Assembly (NCBI RefSeq): GCF_014117325.1
Contig: NZ_CP059732.1
Location: 7,887,501 to 7,951,500, forward strand
Source of the DNA: Spirosoma foliorum
GTDB taxonomy: Bacteria; Bacteroidota; Bacteroidia; Cytophagales; Spirosomataceae
Reading direction: 5' to 3'
DNA length: 64,000 nucleotides
A program made the position numbers and the translations under genes. The stretch's first letter is position 1. Each line of letters opens with the position of its first letter. The notes under the pieces are model-generated. The model searched no databases. It had not been told where the DNA came from and was given only the letters and a program-made list of their open reading frames with translations. Positions 9,669-18,682 of the stretch are shown here, piece after piece.

Positions 9669-12023
9669 TTATAGCGATAACGCAACGAGTTCTCCAGGGT
9701 GACCGATGGCCCCAACGGCTACAACGATATACTGCTTGCCATTGATCGAATACGTCATAGGTAGACCGGCCTGATTGGCGGGCAATTCGATCTCCGAAAT
9801 GATTTTCCCAGTTTGTTTGTCGTACGATCTGAATTTGTTTCCGCCACCGCCATCTGAACCATACAAGCCTGCCCCTTCGCCAGCAAATAACAGGGTTTTC
9901 GTCACCAGCATGCCAACCCGATCAGGCAATCCAGTTCTGGGAATTTTAATGCCCTTTAAGGCTGGAACATCTTTGACCCAGCTAGGCGTATCAGCATTCG
10001 GTACCATCCATTTGTGATCGCCGGTATTCAGATCAATAGCTGTGATTCGTCCGTAGGGAGGTTTTACTAACGGCAAACCATAGGGGCCAATTCGGGCATT
10101 ACCCATATAGGCTACGTAATCCATATCCGATATATTAGGTGCCGACTCCAAACTCATAGGCCGAATAACCGTACTGGACGAAACATACAGAATTCCGGTT
10201 TCGGGGTCCAGAACGCCACCCTGCCAATTAGCACCACCCACGGCGTCGGGAAGCATTAGCGTTCCTAAATTATTGGGTGGATTGTAGGTACTGATAGGTG
10301 TATAAAGCGGCCCTTTTTTATAGCGGCTGACAATCTTTAAGGCTGCCTTTTTGATTTCAGGTGTAAAGTCCACCAGAATATCATCTGAATACCCCTGTCG
10401 GTCGAAAGCGGCAGGTTTTGTTGGGAAAGGTTGCGTAGGTGATGTCCACTCGCCTTTCACATCACTTTGGGGAACAGGACGCTCCTCGATTGGCCAAACG
10501 GGCTTCCCGGTAACGCGATCAAAAACAAAAGCAAACGCCTGTTTGGTAACCTGAACAACTGCTTTTATGGCCTTTCCATCTATAGTAATATTTGCCAGGA
10601 TAGGGGGAGCTGGCAAATCATAGTCCCAGATGTCGTGGTGGATCAACTGGTAATGCCATACTCGTTTGCCCGTTTTAGCATCTAAACAAACCAGACTTTG
10701 CGAAAACAGATTGCTTCCTGGTCGATGGCCACCGTAAAAATCGCCGGTTGCGGCCTCTAAGGGTAGATAAACGTAGCCTAATTCGGGATCTGCTGTTAGG
10801 GGTGCCCAGGCTCCAGCGTTGCCCGTATAGGTCCAACTTTCCTTTTCCCAAGTTTCATTTCCGACCTCGCCCTGCTGCGGTATGGTGTGGAAAATCCATA
10901 ATTTCTTTCCGGTTTTTACATCATATCCCATAATATCTCCCCGAACTTGCTTTTTAGAAACAGGCGCTAAGCCCACGGGAAAAGACGCTCCCATGATGAT
11001 AACGTCGTTGACAATAATGGGGGGAGATGTGGAGCCAATCGTTGCGGTAATTGGATCAATTTTCTGGTCTAAGCCTTTCTTCAAATCTACCACCCCGCTA
11101 TCGCCAAAATCAGGGATTAAATGCCCTGTCTTAGCATCCAAAGCAACCAATTGAAAACTTGGCGTAATGTAAATGATCCGATCTTTCCCTATTGAAGGCG
11201 ATGCCCAGTAGGCTACTCCTCGACCAGAATTCTGGCGGGGTACATAGGTTTTTCGCTCTTTTTCGTCGAATCGAAACGTCCAGAGTGTTTCCCCGTTTTC
11301 GGCATCTATGGCGGCTACTGTTCTGCTCAAGCCGGCAGTGGTATATAAGATACCATTCACCATCAAGGGTGTCGATTTAAAATAAAACTCTGGACTGGCT
11401 CCGAAGTTGTCGGTTTTCCAGCGCCAGGCGATTTTCAGATTTTTGGCATTTTCTTTATTGATCTGCTCTAAAGAAGAGTAATTCGAGCTGGCGCAGTCGC
11501 CCCTGTGCTGTCGCCAGTCGGCTTCAATCGTGGTTGGTTTTGCGTTGTAGGCAGCGGGCTTAAACTGCATACTTACCCGCGAAGAAGGCGTGCCCAAAGA
11601 AATAGCGGCCAATACTTCCTTTTTCGACGACAAGGCCACATCGCCGTTGGGAAACCCGTTGGCATTCAGAATAAACGCCAATAGGGACGAATAAGCCGTA
11701 TTATCCAGCGAGTGGGGATTGGTTTTGGGCATGGTCGATTTGGTCAAATCAAACAATTGCCCCACCGATTTACCGGCCCACTTAGTTATGAAACGATCCC
11801 CAATCAGCGCTGTGCCACCTTCCGTTCCTCGTAAATCCCGACCATGACAGGCCGCGCAATGTGTAGCAAATAGAATTGCCCCTGTTTCAACCTGCTTTTT
11901 GGTGAAAACCCCCGAATTAGCAGTTAATCCTACTTTTTTTGCTGAATGCTGTTGCGCTTTCAGACATGAGCAGAAAAGTAGATTGAAGACTACTGTACAA
12001 ACGAGTAGGGAGCGATTTTTCAT
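9669..12023 (-). CDS. PQQ-dependent dehydrogenase with N-terminal cytochrome c domain
   Basis: The 784-residue exported protein has a signal peptide at residues 1-23 (a Cys-containing end, FCSCLKA, could also be a lipobox). A c-type haem site CAACH lies at 56-60 and an eight-bladed quinoprotein beta-propeller runs from about 165 to the end. Propeller hallmarks are WRQHRGDCASSNYSSLEQI and repeats such as DAENGETLWTF, DAKTGKRVWHY, DLNTGDHKW and DKQTGKI. It is likely to oxidise a sugar or alcohol in the periplasm and pass electrons through its own haem. The closest general class is membrane-type glucose/alcohol quinoproteins; the substrate is unknown. No pqq synthesis genes are in this window, so PQQ must come from elsewhere. 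Confidence 0.88.
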   Translation of the reverse strand: MKNRSLLVCTVVFNLLFCSCLKAQQHSAKKVGLTANSGVFTKKQVETGAILFATHCAACHGRDLRGTEGGTALIGDRFITKWAGKSVGQLFDLTKSTMPKTNPHSLDNTAYSSLLAFILNANGFPNGDVALSSKKEVLAAISLGTPSSRVSMQFKPAAYNAKPTTIEADWRQHRGDCASSNYSSLEQINKENAKNLKIAWRWKTDNFGASPEFYFKSTPLMVNGILYTTAGLSRTVAAIDAENGETLWTFRFDEKERKTYVPRQNSGRGVAYWASPSIGKDRIIYITPSFQLVALDAKTGHLIPDFGDSGVVDLKKGLDQKIDPITATIGSTSPPIIVNDVIIMGASFPVGLAPVSKKQVRGDIMGYDVKTGKKLWIFHTIPQQGEVGNETWEKESWTYTGNAGAWAPLTADPELGYVYLPLEAATGDFYGGHRPGSNLFSQSLVCLDAKTGKRVWHYQLIHHDIWDYDLPAPPILANITIDGKAIKAVVQVTKQAFAFVFDRVTGKPVWPIEERPVPQSDVKGEWTSPTQPFPTKPAAFDRQGYSDDILVDFTPEIKKAALKIVSRYKKGPLYTPISTYNPPNNLGTLMLPDAVGGANWQGGVLDPETGILYVSSSTVIRPMSLESAPNISDMDYVAYMGNARIGPYGLPLVKPPYGRITAIDLNTGDHKWMVPNADTPSWVKDVPALKGIKIPRTGLPDRVGMLVTKTLLFAGEGAGLYGSDGGGGNKFRSYDKQTGKIISEIELPANQAGLPMTYSINGKQYIVVAVGAIGHPGELVALSL

Positions 12024-12144
12024 TTAACAGAAGTCAGGAGATGTCAGTCCAGTTAAAAGCAGGTTTGATAACGTAAATACCATAGTGCGTAACTTTAATA
12101 TGGAAGCAGCTTAACCGTCTTATTTCTTTGAAATTGAACCGCTT

Positions 12145-12178
12145 TTCTGTCATTCCTCCTGGCGTCGGAATGACAGAA
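12145..12178. repeat. Small hairpin of the GTCATTTCGACGTCAGGAG family
   Basis: A perfect 12-bp stem, ttctgtcattcc (12145-12156) with ggaatgacagaa (12167-12178), encloses 'tcctggcgtc'. Read on the minus strand, GACGCCAGGAGGAATGAC resembles the arm of the larger repeat at 25683-25763. It lies in the 178-bp gap between two minus-strand genes. Confidence 0.75.
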
Positions 12179-12201
12179 TCTAGGGTCTATCTACGGTATG
12201 A

Positions 12202-14214
12202 CTACTCCCGTGGCCAAATGTTATCGGTAGGATTGGCATCCGGGAAACGGCCATGCGGATCAAACGTTATCTTTTTGATCTTGCGTTCGCCAAAATTCAT
12301 GATGGCATTAAACGTACGGTTGCCATCAAACCAAACGGAGGCAGGCCAGGTAACTTCGGCGGTAGTGGCATCGATCATTTTGGCGTTAGGCATCGTTTTA
12401 ATGGCAGGGCCTGCTGCGTCAAACTCAACCTTCAACACAATCGGCGACGGCATCTGACCTGCCTCATGAACAGTTACCGTAGTCTGGCCATTTGCCGTTT
12501 TTACTCCCTGAATCGATCCTTCAACAGTCTCCGTTGTCCATAGCCAGTAGTACCAGAACCACTCGAGATTCTGTCCTAATTCATTGTTCATGAAGAAGAT
12601 GTAATCCCAGGGCGACGGATGTTTGAACGCCCACGTTGCTGTATATTTTTTCATGGCGTTTAGCACTGCCTGATCGCCTACAATGCCACCCAGCATGGAA
12701 AGCATCAACGGCGCTTTGCCATAAGTTTGAAACCGATAGCCACTACCAGCATCGTTTGCGCTCCACATCATGGGTGCTTCGTTTTCGTCGCCACTCATCC
12801 GGCCATAGCTCTGGCCCAGACCATCCAGATTATAGGGTTTCCGGTCTCGGTCGGCAGCCGAGAGGATATTCATGTACTGATTGAAGCCTTCATCCATCCA
12901 GCCGTAACGTGTTTCATTCGTACCCAGCATCATAGGCCACCACTCGTGCCCAGTTTCATGATCGGCAGCACCCTGATTCGAGTTAATGACCATCGGATAC
13001 TCCATACCCGCGCTTGGGCCATCCTGCAAGGTCAATTGAGGAAATGGATAAGGTGCCCAAAGTGCGGAATAAAACTCGAGCGCATGTCGTGTAATCGTAC
13101 CCGCTTTTTCAAAGAGTTTGGCTCGTTCGGGGAGGTAAACCATATGAATGGGAATAGCGCCTTTGCCGGGAATGGTGGCGCGGGTTGCCTTCCAGATAAA
13201 GTTTTCGGCGGTTGCCCAGGCAAAATCATTGACCTTGTCTGCCACAAAATGCCAGGTGAGCTTGTCGCCCGGAGCCGTTGATTGGCCAGGCCCTTTTTCG
13301 GTTTCACCCACAATGACTACTTCATCGTTGGAGTTGAGAACGGTGGAAAGCCGCTGCCGTGCCGTTGCTGTCAACACCTCGTTTTGGTTTTGAAGGACGC
13401 CTGTACCACTGACAATCCATCCGCCGGGTACAGTTATGGACACATCGAATTTGCCGAAGTTATTGTAGAATTCTGAAGGACCGAGGTAAGGGCTTGTCTC
13501 CCAACCACGCAGATCATCATATTTTCCCAGGCGCGGGTACCATTGTGTGGGTTGAAAGAGCTTACTATCAAACCGTTGCGTCATTCGGTGACCTCGCCCA
13601 TTTGGACCGCCTGGTAGCTTGGTGTGCCATTCGATTTCCAGTTCAGCCGTTGTTCCTGCTTTGACCGGATCAACCAGATTGATAGTGGCTATCGTTTGCG
13701 TAAGGCCGGATATAGTCATTTTGGTAGTGGGTGCTGTACTCCGACCAAATGGCGACGGAGTGGGAGCTGCGGCTGTAAGATCCACTGACTGCCCCGCTAC
13801 TTTCAGGCTAGTTAAAACCATGCCATCGGTTGCTTCGGCTGGCACAGACGCCCCGCGCTGGGCTTCCGGCCGAAACAAGTTATGATCAAGGCGCAGAACA
13901 ATCGTTTTCAGGTCGTACTGGCTATTGTTATGCATGCTGATTTTTTCTGATCCAGTAATTACTTGTGTTGCCGGATCAAGGCTTGCCTTTATAGTATAGT
14001 CAGCCTCTAACTGCCAGTAATTGGGTCCCGGTTTGCCAGAGAAATCACGCGTGCCAGCCTTGAATGCGTTTTGGATGGAGTTTGTTATCGGAACATCGAG
14101 CCGAACTGAACGCTTCGACGTCTCGACTGTTTTCCGGATTGGTGAACTCGTCTGTTGGGCTGAGACAACTGTGCTGCCTATCAGCAGTGTAAGGAAGGTA
14201 ATTCGTGTAATCAT
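12202..14214 (-). CDS. Secreted M1-family metallopeptidase
   Basis: The 670-residue protein has a signal peptide (1-20, ending VVSAQ) and an M1 aminopeptidase-like fold. The zinc site is HETGH at 419-423 with the third ligand Glu442 in WMDEGF, and GMEYP near 403 is the counterpart of the GAMEN substrate motif. The N-terminal beta domain (40-270) is typical of M1 enzymes, and the C-terminal helical domain is short. It probably degrades peptides in the periplasm or outside the cell. It is monocistronic or grouped with the PQQ gene, from which it is separated by the 12145 hairpin. Confidence 0.9.
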   Translation of the reverse strand: MITRITFLTLLIGSTVVSAQQTSSPIRKTVETSKRSVRLDVPITNSIQNAFKAGTRDFSGKPGPNYWQLEADYTIKASLDPATQVITGSEKISMHNNSQYDLKTIVLRLDHNLFRPEAQRGASVPAEATDGMVLTSLKVAGQSVDLTAAAPTPSPFGRSTAPTTKMTISGLTQTIATINLVDPVKAGTTAELEIEWHTKLPGGPNGRGHRMTQRFDSKLFQPTQWYPRLGKYDDLRGWETSPYLGPSEFYNNFGKFDVSITVPGGWIVSGTGVLQNQNEVLTATARQRLSTVLNSNDEVVIVGETEKGPGQSTAPGDKLTWHFVADKVNDFAWATAENFIWKATRATIPGKGAIPIHMVYLPERAKLFEKAGTITRHALEFYSALWAPYPFPQLTLQDGPSAGMEYPMVINSNQGAADHETGHEWWPMMLGTNETRYGWMDEGFNQYMNILSAADRDRKPYNLDGLGQSYGRMSGDENEAPMMWSANDAGSGYRFQTYGKAPLMLSMLGGIVGDQAVLNAMKKYTATWAFKHPSPWDYIFFMNNELGQNLEWFWYYWLWTTETVEGSIQGVKTANGQTTVTVHEAGQMPSPIVLKVEFDAAGPAIKTMPNAKMIDATTAEVTWPASVWFDGNRTFNAIMNFGERKIKKITFDPHGRFPDANPTDNIWPRE

Positions 14215-14256
14215 AGTTGGTGAAATGTTAAATCGTTATTGGCTGGATAGCAACGG

Positions 14257-14685
14257 TTAATCTTTCTGGCCGCCTTTGAAAATCCAGGAAACGCCGTATT
14301 TATCGGTGAATTGCCCATAGCTTCCAAATGGCATATTATTTAGCTCAATGAACGTTCTGGTATCTTGGTCAGCTCCGGCTGCCAGTTTGTCGAACACCGT
14401 TTTTACTTCATCATATGTTTCACCGACGACATATATGCTAAATGTGTTTCCCGGTTTTGGCTCAAGTTTAGGGGAAGCCATCCAGTCGGTAGCTGAGAAA
14501 TCGATGGCCCCACTTTTCAGTTGGGCATTGATAATCCGGTCATGTTTTTCGGGTGGAAACTGGGCTTTCATGGGCGTATCACCGAGTTTAATCAGTGTCA
14601 AGTCTCCGCCAAGACACGTTTGGTAAAAGGTCATTGCCTCAGCGCAATTTCCATCGAATAAAAGAAAGGGGGTACAGTGTAGCAT
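14257..14685 (-). CDS. VOC-family (PhnB-like) protein
   Basis: The 142-residue protein has two beta-alpha-beta-beta-beta units of the vicinal oxygen chelate fold. It starts LHCTPFLLFDGNCAEAMTFY and ends MPFGSYGQFTDKYGVSWIFK, typical of PhnB/3-demethylubiquinone-like VOC proteins. The catalytic role is unknown. The ATG at 14685 is chosen: a longer frame to 14835 overlaps the upstream AraC gene in another frame. It starts 10 nt after the AraC-type regulator, suggesting one transcript. Confidence 0.85.
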   Translation of the reverse strand: MLHCTPFLLFDGNCAEAMTFYQTCLGGDLTLIKLGDTPMKAQFPPEKHDRIINAQLKSGAIDFSATDWMASPKLEPKPGNTFSIYVVGETYDEVKTVFDKLAAGADQDTRTFIELNNMPFGSYGQFTDKYGVSWIFKGGQKD

Positions 14686-14695
14686 AGCTGTATGA

Positions 14696-15556
14696 TTAGT
14701 TACCGCGTTTGGGTGTAAAACCGTACTGTTGCTTATAGGCTTTAATAAAATGGGACACGCTTTCATACCCAATTTCCATACTGACTTCCGACACGTTTTT
14801 ATTCGTGTTTCGGAGTAGAAAGTGGGCATGTTCAAGCCGTTTTAATCGTATCCAATGACCGGGCGACGTATGAAAGTGTTCTTCAAATTCGCGTTTAAAT
14901 CCCGATAGGCTTCGTCCTGATAATCTGGCCAATTCGCTCATCGATAGTGGCTTAAGCGAATAGGCGTTCATCAAATAATCGAGGTCGATTTTCTGGCCTT
15001 GGTAAATATGCCACAAGATAGCGCGTAGCTGGCCTAGCGTATCGAGTTCGAGAAGATGAAGTAATAGCTCCTGAAACTTAAGCCGTAAGAGGTCGTTCAG
15101 AAAGGGAGTTTTAGAACCGAAATAAGGTAGCAGTGAATCAATAAACGTGGCAAACGTGGGCGATGACGAGAAGGATAAAATCAGATCCGTAGGGAGCGAA
15201 GTTGATGCCGATTGAAACAGTGACAGGTGCTGATTAACAAACTCTTTCAGCATTTTCTCATTCACAAAAAACACCAGACTTCGGTAGCTGTTGTCGATCG
15301 ACTCGTTCATGGAGTAACACCCCCGCTGAAAAAATAGAATGTCGCCTTTTCGTACGTGTAATTCCTGCGTAGGCGAACTGAACTTCTTCTCGCCTTCGAG
15401 CACTACAATAACGGCATGTTCCTCAAAAAATACCTCGTTCCGTTCAGGATAGACGTCGCTTCGATACGCCACGAACTTCATCTCTGAAGCGTCGGGTCGC
15501 CGGATATTCAGTGATTCAAACTGATTGGCTTGTATGGAGGAGGGGACGCGGAGCAT
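14696..15556 (-). CDS. AraC-family transcriptional regulator
   Basis: The protein has 286 residues from the ATG at 15556. The N-terminal half is a cupin-like sensor (FFEEHAVIVVLEG, LHVRKGDILFFQ). The C-terminal 100 residues are a double helix-turn-helix domain: MSELARLSGRSLSGFKREF, then the second helix pair VSEVSMEIGYESVSHFIKAY and QQYGFTPKRGN. It probably controls the VOC gene 10 nt downstream. The ligand is unknown. A longer frame from 15598 overlaps the DUF2442 gene and is less likely. Confidence 0.9.
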   Translation of the reverse strand: MLRVPSSIQANQFESLNIRRPDASEMKFVAYRSDVYPERNEVFFEEHAVIVVLEGEKKFSSPTQELHVRKGDILFFQRGCYSMNESIDNSYRSLVFFVNEKMLKEFVNQHLSLFQSASTSLPTDLILSFSSSPTFATFIDSLLPYFGSKTPFLNDLLRLKFQELLLHLLELDTLGQLRAILWHIYQGQKIDLDYLMNAYSLKPLSMSELARLSGRSLSGFKREFEEHFHTSPGHWIRLKRLEHAHFLLRNTNKNVSEVSMEIGYESVSHFIKAYKQQYGFTPKRGN

Positions 15557-15569
15557 GAAGGTTTGTTGA

Positions 15570-15827
15570 TTAAGCTTTCGCCAAAATCTCACCTTCAACG
15601 TAATCTCTCAGATACGTTGGGTCAAAATCATAACCATTGGGCCAATAGATACCACTTCCCCGTTCATACAAATGAACTTGTTTGAAATAATCAAAGTCAG
15701 CCAAAGGCTTCGTAATTGGGTTATCTTTAATATACGGCTTAAAATCAATTAACTTTTCTAGGCCGTCGGTGAAGCGAAAACGAATGTAGTAGTTCTCTAA
15801 TACTTCAAAATTTTCAATTTCTGCCAT
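15570..15827 (-). CDS. DUF2442 protein, partner of DUF4160
   Basis: The 85-residue protein has the DUF2442 pattern: a small beta-rich N-terminus (YYIRFRFTDG, KLIDFKPYI), then the GIYWPNGYDFDPTYLRD motif close to the C-terminus. It lies 9 nt downstream of a DUF4160 gene on the same strand. Such DUF4160-DUF2442 pairs recur in bacterial genomes and are predicted, not proven, toxin-antitoxin-like modules. It sits at the tail of the ilv cluster. Confidence 0.85.
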   Translation of the reverse strand: MAEIENFEVLENYYIRFRFTDGLEKLIDFKPYIKDNPITKPLADFDYFKQVHLYERGSGIYWPNGYDFDPTYLRDYVEGEILAKA

Positions 15828-15836
15828 AGTCTTCGA

Positions 15837-16097
15837 TCAGTTTAAAGGATCAATTGGCAATAAGTCTTCTGGTTTACGTGCTTTTTCCCAGTTATTTACT
15901 AATTCCTCCCGATGCTCAATTGCCCATTCGGTTACTAACGCTCTGGCACGCTTAGGAAGCTTACCTTCTATGTATTCTAACGTTTGAATATTAATTAACG
16001 CTTCATCATTGCCATAGATAGCATGAAAATGAGGTGGATTATGGTCGTTGTAAAACATCCGGATAATAATCCCATAAAAGCGGCTAATCTCGGGCAT
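15837..16097 (-). CDS. DUF4160 protein, partner of DUF2442
   Basis: The 86-residue protein has the DUF4160 signature: MPEISRFYGIIIRMFYNDHN at the start, then PPHFHAIYG, and a C-terminal helix rich in charged residues (WAIEHREELVNNWEKA). The PPHFHA motif is the best conserved part of the family; its function is not known. It starts 12 nt after the ilvA stop, so it is probably read from the ilv operon. Confidence 0.87.
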   Translation of the reverse strand: MPEISRFYGIIIRMFYNDHNPPHFHAIYGNDEALINIQTLEYIEGKLPKRARALVTEWAIEHREELVNNWEKARKPEDLLPIDPLN

Positions 16098-16109
16098 ATG
16101 TATGATAAG

Positions 16110-17375
16110 TTACACCAAAAACTGAAACAAATCAGGCTGGTCGTTCAGGTACTCGAACACGATATTTTGTGCCTGCATTCGCTGAATGAGCGGCTCGAAG
16201 TCTTCACGATGTTTTAGCTCGATCCCTACGACAGCAGGGCCGGTTTCCCGATTCGTTTTCTTGGCATACTCAAAACGGCTGATATCGTCATTGGGGCCAA
16301 GTACGTTCAGAAAGTCGCGGAAGGCTCCGGCACGTTGTGGGAAACGAATAATGAAGTAGTGTTTTAATCCTTCATACAACAAAGACCGCTCCTTGATTTC
16401 TTCTGTACGGGTAATGTCGTTATTGCCGCCACTAACCAGACAAACAACGTTTTTGCCTTTGATTTCGTCCTTCATCATGTCCAAGGCGGCAATCGTTAAG
16501 GCGCCCGCAGGCTCGGCTACAATAGCGTCTTCGTCGTACAGCTTTAGTATCGTTGTGCAGACTTTTCCTTCGGGTACCAGCAAAACGCGATCAAGGTTTT
16601 TGCGACAGATTTCGAAGGTCATATCGCCCGGACGTTTTACGGCAGCTCCATCGACAAACTTATCAATCTTGTCGAGCGCTACAACGTGGCCTTCGTCTAT
16701 GGAAACTTTCATAGATGGCGAACCAAGAGGTTCTACACCAATGAGTTTAGTCTTGGGGCTTAGCTGCTTAAATACTGTTGAAACGCCCGATGCCAAGCCA
16801 CCTCCGCCGATGGCCATGAGCAGGTAATCGATTTTGCCTGTAGCGTCCCGAAGAATCTCCAGACCAACGGTGCCTTGCCCTTCCATCACCAGCACATCAT
16901 CGAAAGGGTGCACAAACGTACTGTCGTGGGTATTGACGTAATCCATTGCCGCATTGTAGGCATCGTCATAGGTATCGCCTATCAGCTGAACATCGACGAA
17001 CTCCTTGCCAAACATGCGTACCTGTTTCACCTTTTGGTTCGGTGTGGTTGTCGGCATGAAAATGGTGCCATGTACCGCCATCTTCCGGCAGGCATAGGCT
17101 AACCCTTGTGCGTGGTTTCCAGCACTGGCGCACACGACTCCTTTGGCCAGCGCTTCGGCCGAGAGGCTGGCCATTTTATTATAAGCGCCCCGAATTTTGT
17201 AGGAGCGTACGACCTGCAAATCTTCGCGTTTTAGAAAAATGTTAGCCCCGTATCGATCCGACAGGTTAAGGTTTTCCTGTAACGGCGTATGGGCAGCAAC
17301 GCCCTGAAGCCGCTCGGCAGCTAGATATATATTGTCAAGATCAGGTGTAAAACCTATTTTTTCGGAATCGACCAC
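16110..17375 (-). CDS. ilvA: Threonine ammonia-lyase (threonine deaminase)
   Basis: PLP enzyme making 2-ketobutyrate from threonine, the first step of isoleucine synthesis. The PLP lysine lies in RSYKIRGAYNKM near residue 62, the glycine-rich phosphate loop is IGGGGLASG near 190, and SGGNND lies near 315. A single ACT-like regulatory domain occupies roughly 335-421 (FIIRFPQRAGAFRDFL), as in the short 400-420 residue biosynthetic forms. The start is GTG at 17375. It follows ilvC by 159 nt, with a hairpin (17469-17512) in between. Confidence 0.93.
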   Translation of the reverse strand: MVDSEKIGFTPDLDNIYLAAERLQGVAAHTPLQENLNLSDRYGANIFLKREDLQVVRSYKIRGAYNKMASLSAEALAKGVVCASAGNHAQGLAYACRKMAVHGTIFMPTTTPNQKVKQVRMFGKEFVDVQLIGDTYDDAYNAAMDYVNTHDSTFVHPFDDVLVMEGQGTVGLEILRDATGKIDYLLMAIGGGGLASGVSTVFKQLSPKTKLIGVEPLGSPSMKVSIDEGHVVALDKIDKFVDGAAVKRPGDMTFEICRKNLDRVLLVPEGKVCTTILKLYDEDAIVAEPAGALTIAALDMMKDEIKGKNVVCLVSGGNNDITRTEEIKERSLLYEGLKHYFIIRFPQRAGAFRDFLNVLGPNDDISRFEYAKKTNRETGPAVVGIELKHREDFEPLIQRMQAQNIVFEYLNDQPDLFQFLV

Positions 17376-17468
17376 GGCTAACGGAAGTGTTTACACAAAC
17401 ATACAAAAAGTCAACGGGTGATGGGCGGAGATTCGAGGCCAGCGGATTAGATATTGGCCATAAACGAA

Positions 17469-17512
17469 CTATCGGGTAGTAGCTGGCCTGATGGCTGCTC
17501 TCTACCCGATAG
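17469..17512 (-). terminator. Hairpin between ilvC and ilvA
   Basis: A perfect 11-bp stem, ctatcgggtag (17469-17479) with ctacccgatag (17502-17512), has a 22-nt loop. It starts 23 nt after the ilvC stop. The T content after the stem on the minus strand is weak (agttcgttta), so it may be a partial terminator or a processing hairpin that sets the ilvC/ilvA ratio. Confidence 0.55.
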
Positions 17513-17534
17513 GTATAATAATTGTCAGTTCTGA

Positions 17535-18578
17535 CTAGCTACGTTCTGGGCGCAGTGACCGAACAGCTTTACCAGCCTGCCACATTTCAGACTCACGTAG
17601 TTCAGCCAATTCAACTTCAAGTTTTTCGCGGTAATCGCTTTGCGAATTGCGAGTGATGCTGATTTCAGCTTGCTCCTGCGATTTTACCGAGTTGTATAGT
17701 TTCTCGAATACGGGCTTGGTAGCATCGTGGAAAGGCTTCCACCAATCCAGCGCACCACGCTGAGCGGTTGTCGAACAGTTAGCGTACATCCAATCCATAC
17801 CGTTTTCAGCAACCAATGGCATCAGCGATTGGGTTAATTCTTCAACCGTTTCGTTGAACGCTTCGGATGGGCTGTGACCATTTTCACGTAAAACTTCATA
17901 CTGAGCAGCGAAAATACCCTGGATAGCACCCATCAGCGTACCACGCTCACCCGTTAAGTCAGACGTTACTTCTTTGTAGAAATCGGTTTCGAACAGGTAA
18001 CCTGAACCAACACCGATACCCATAGCAATCGCTTTGGTACGTGCGTTGCCGCTGGCATCCTGATAAACAGCGAAAGACGAGTTCAATCCTTTACCTTCTA
18101 CGAACAGACGACGGAGCGATGTACCTGAACCTTTAGGAGCAACCAGGAATACATCAACATCGGCAGGAGGAACAATACCGGTTTTCTCTTTATACGTTAC
18201 ACCGAAACCGTGTGAGAAATACAGCGATTTGCCGGGTTTGAGGGCTGCTTTTACAGTTGGCCAGAGTTCAATCTGAGCAGCATCAGAAAGCAGGAAGCAG
18301 ATGATGGTACCTTTTTCGAGCGCTTCTTCGATTTCGAACAATGTTTCGCCTGGAACCCAGCCGTCAGCAACTGCTTTGTCATAGGTTTTGCCTTTGCGTT
18401 GGCCAACGATAACGTTGAAACCATTGTCGCGCATGTTCAGCGACTGACCAGGGCCTTGAACACCATAACCGATTACGGCGATTACTTCATTCGCCAGTAC
18501 TTCACGTGCTTTTTCTAACGGAAACTCTTCCCGTGTTACAACTTGCTCTTCAACTCCTCCGAAATTAATCGTTGCCAT
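17535..18578 (-). CDS. ilvC: Ketol-acid reductoisomerase
   Basis: Converts acetolactate and acetohydroxybutyrate to the dihydroxy acids using NAD(P)H and Mg2+. The Rossmann motif is VIGYGVQGPGQSLNMRDNG near residues 35-53, the cofactor-specificity loop follows (VGQRKGK), and the metal-binding acidic residues lie in the DLTGERGTLMG region. The 347-residue length is that of a class I enzyme. It is preceded by an unusual hairpin (18637-18681) downstream of ilvN. Confidence 0.96.
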   Translation of the reverse strand: MATINFGGVEEQVVTREEFPLEKAREVLANEVIAVIGYGVQGPGQSLNMRDNGFNVIVGQRKGKTYDKAVADGWVPGETLFEIEEALEKGTIICFLLSDAAQIELWPTVKAALKPGKSLYFSHGFGVTYKEKTGIVPPADVDVFLVAPKGSGTSLRRLFVEGKGLNSSFAVYQDASGNARTKAIAMGIGVGSGYLFETDFYKEVTSDLTGERGTLMGAIQGIFAAQYEVLRENGHSPSEAFNETVEELTQSLMPLVAENGMDWMYANCSTTAQRGALDWWKPFHDATKPVFEKLYNSVKSQEQAEISITRNSQSDYREKLEVELAELRESEMWQAGKAVRSLRPERS

Positions 18579-18636
18579 GTTTAATTGATTTTTGTACTCG
18601 TATTTAGGGTTACTAATTGGTTACGCAAATTTGCTT

Positions 18637-18681
18637 TTTATTTTTGCCATTCCGACGATAGGCCGAATGGCAAAAAATAAA
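18637..18681. repeat. Hairpin between ilvN and ilvC without a U tract
   Basis: Arms TTTATTTTTGCCATTC (18637-18652) and GAATGGCAAAAAATAAA (18665-18681) pair almost perfectly. On both strands the stem starts with T and ends with A, and no T run follows, so neither strand has a canonical terminator. It occupies the space right after the ilvN stop. A shorter palindrome, GCAAATTTGC (18625-18634), lies just beyond, before ilvC. Confidence 0.7.
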
Positions 18682-18682
18682 A

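Noticed and set aside
14686..14835. 50-residue N-terminal extension of the VOC protein
   Set aside because: It overlaps the AraC-type regulator in another frame and has no family similarity.
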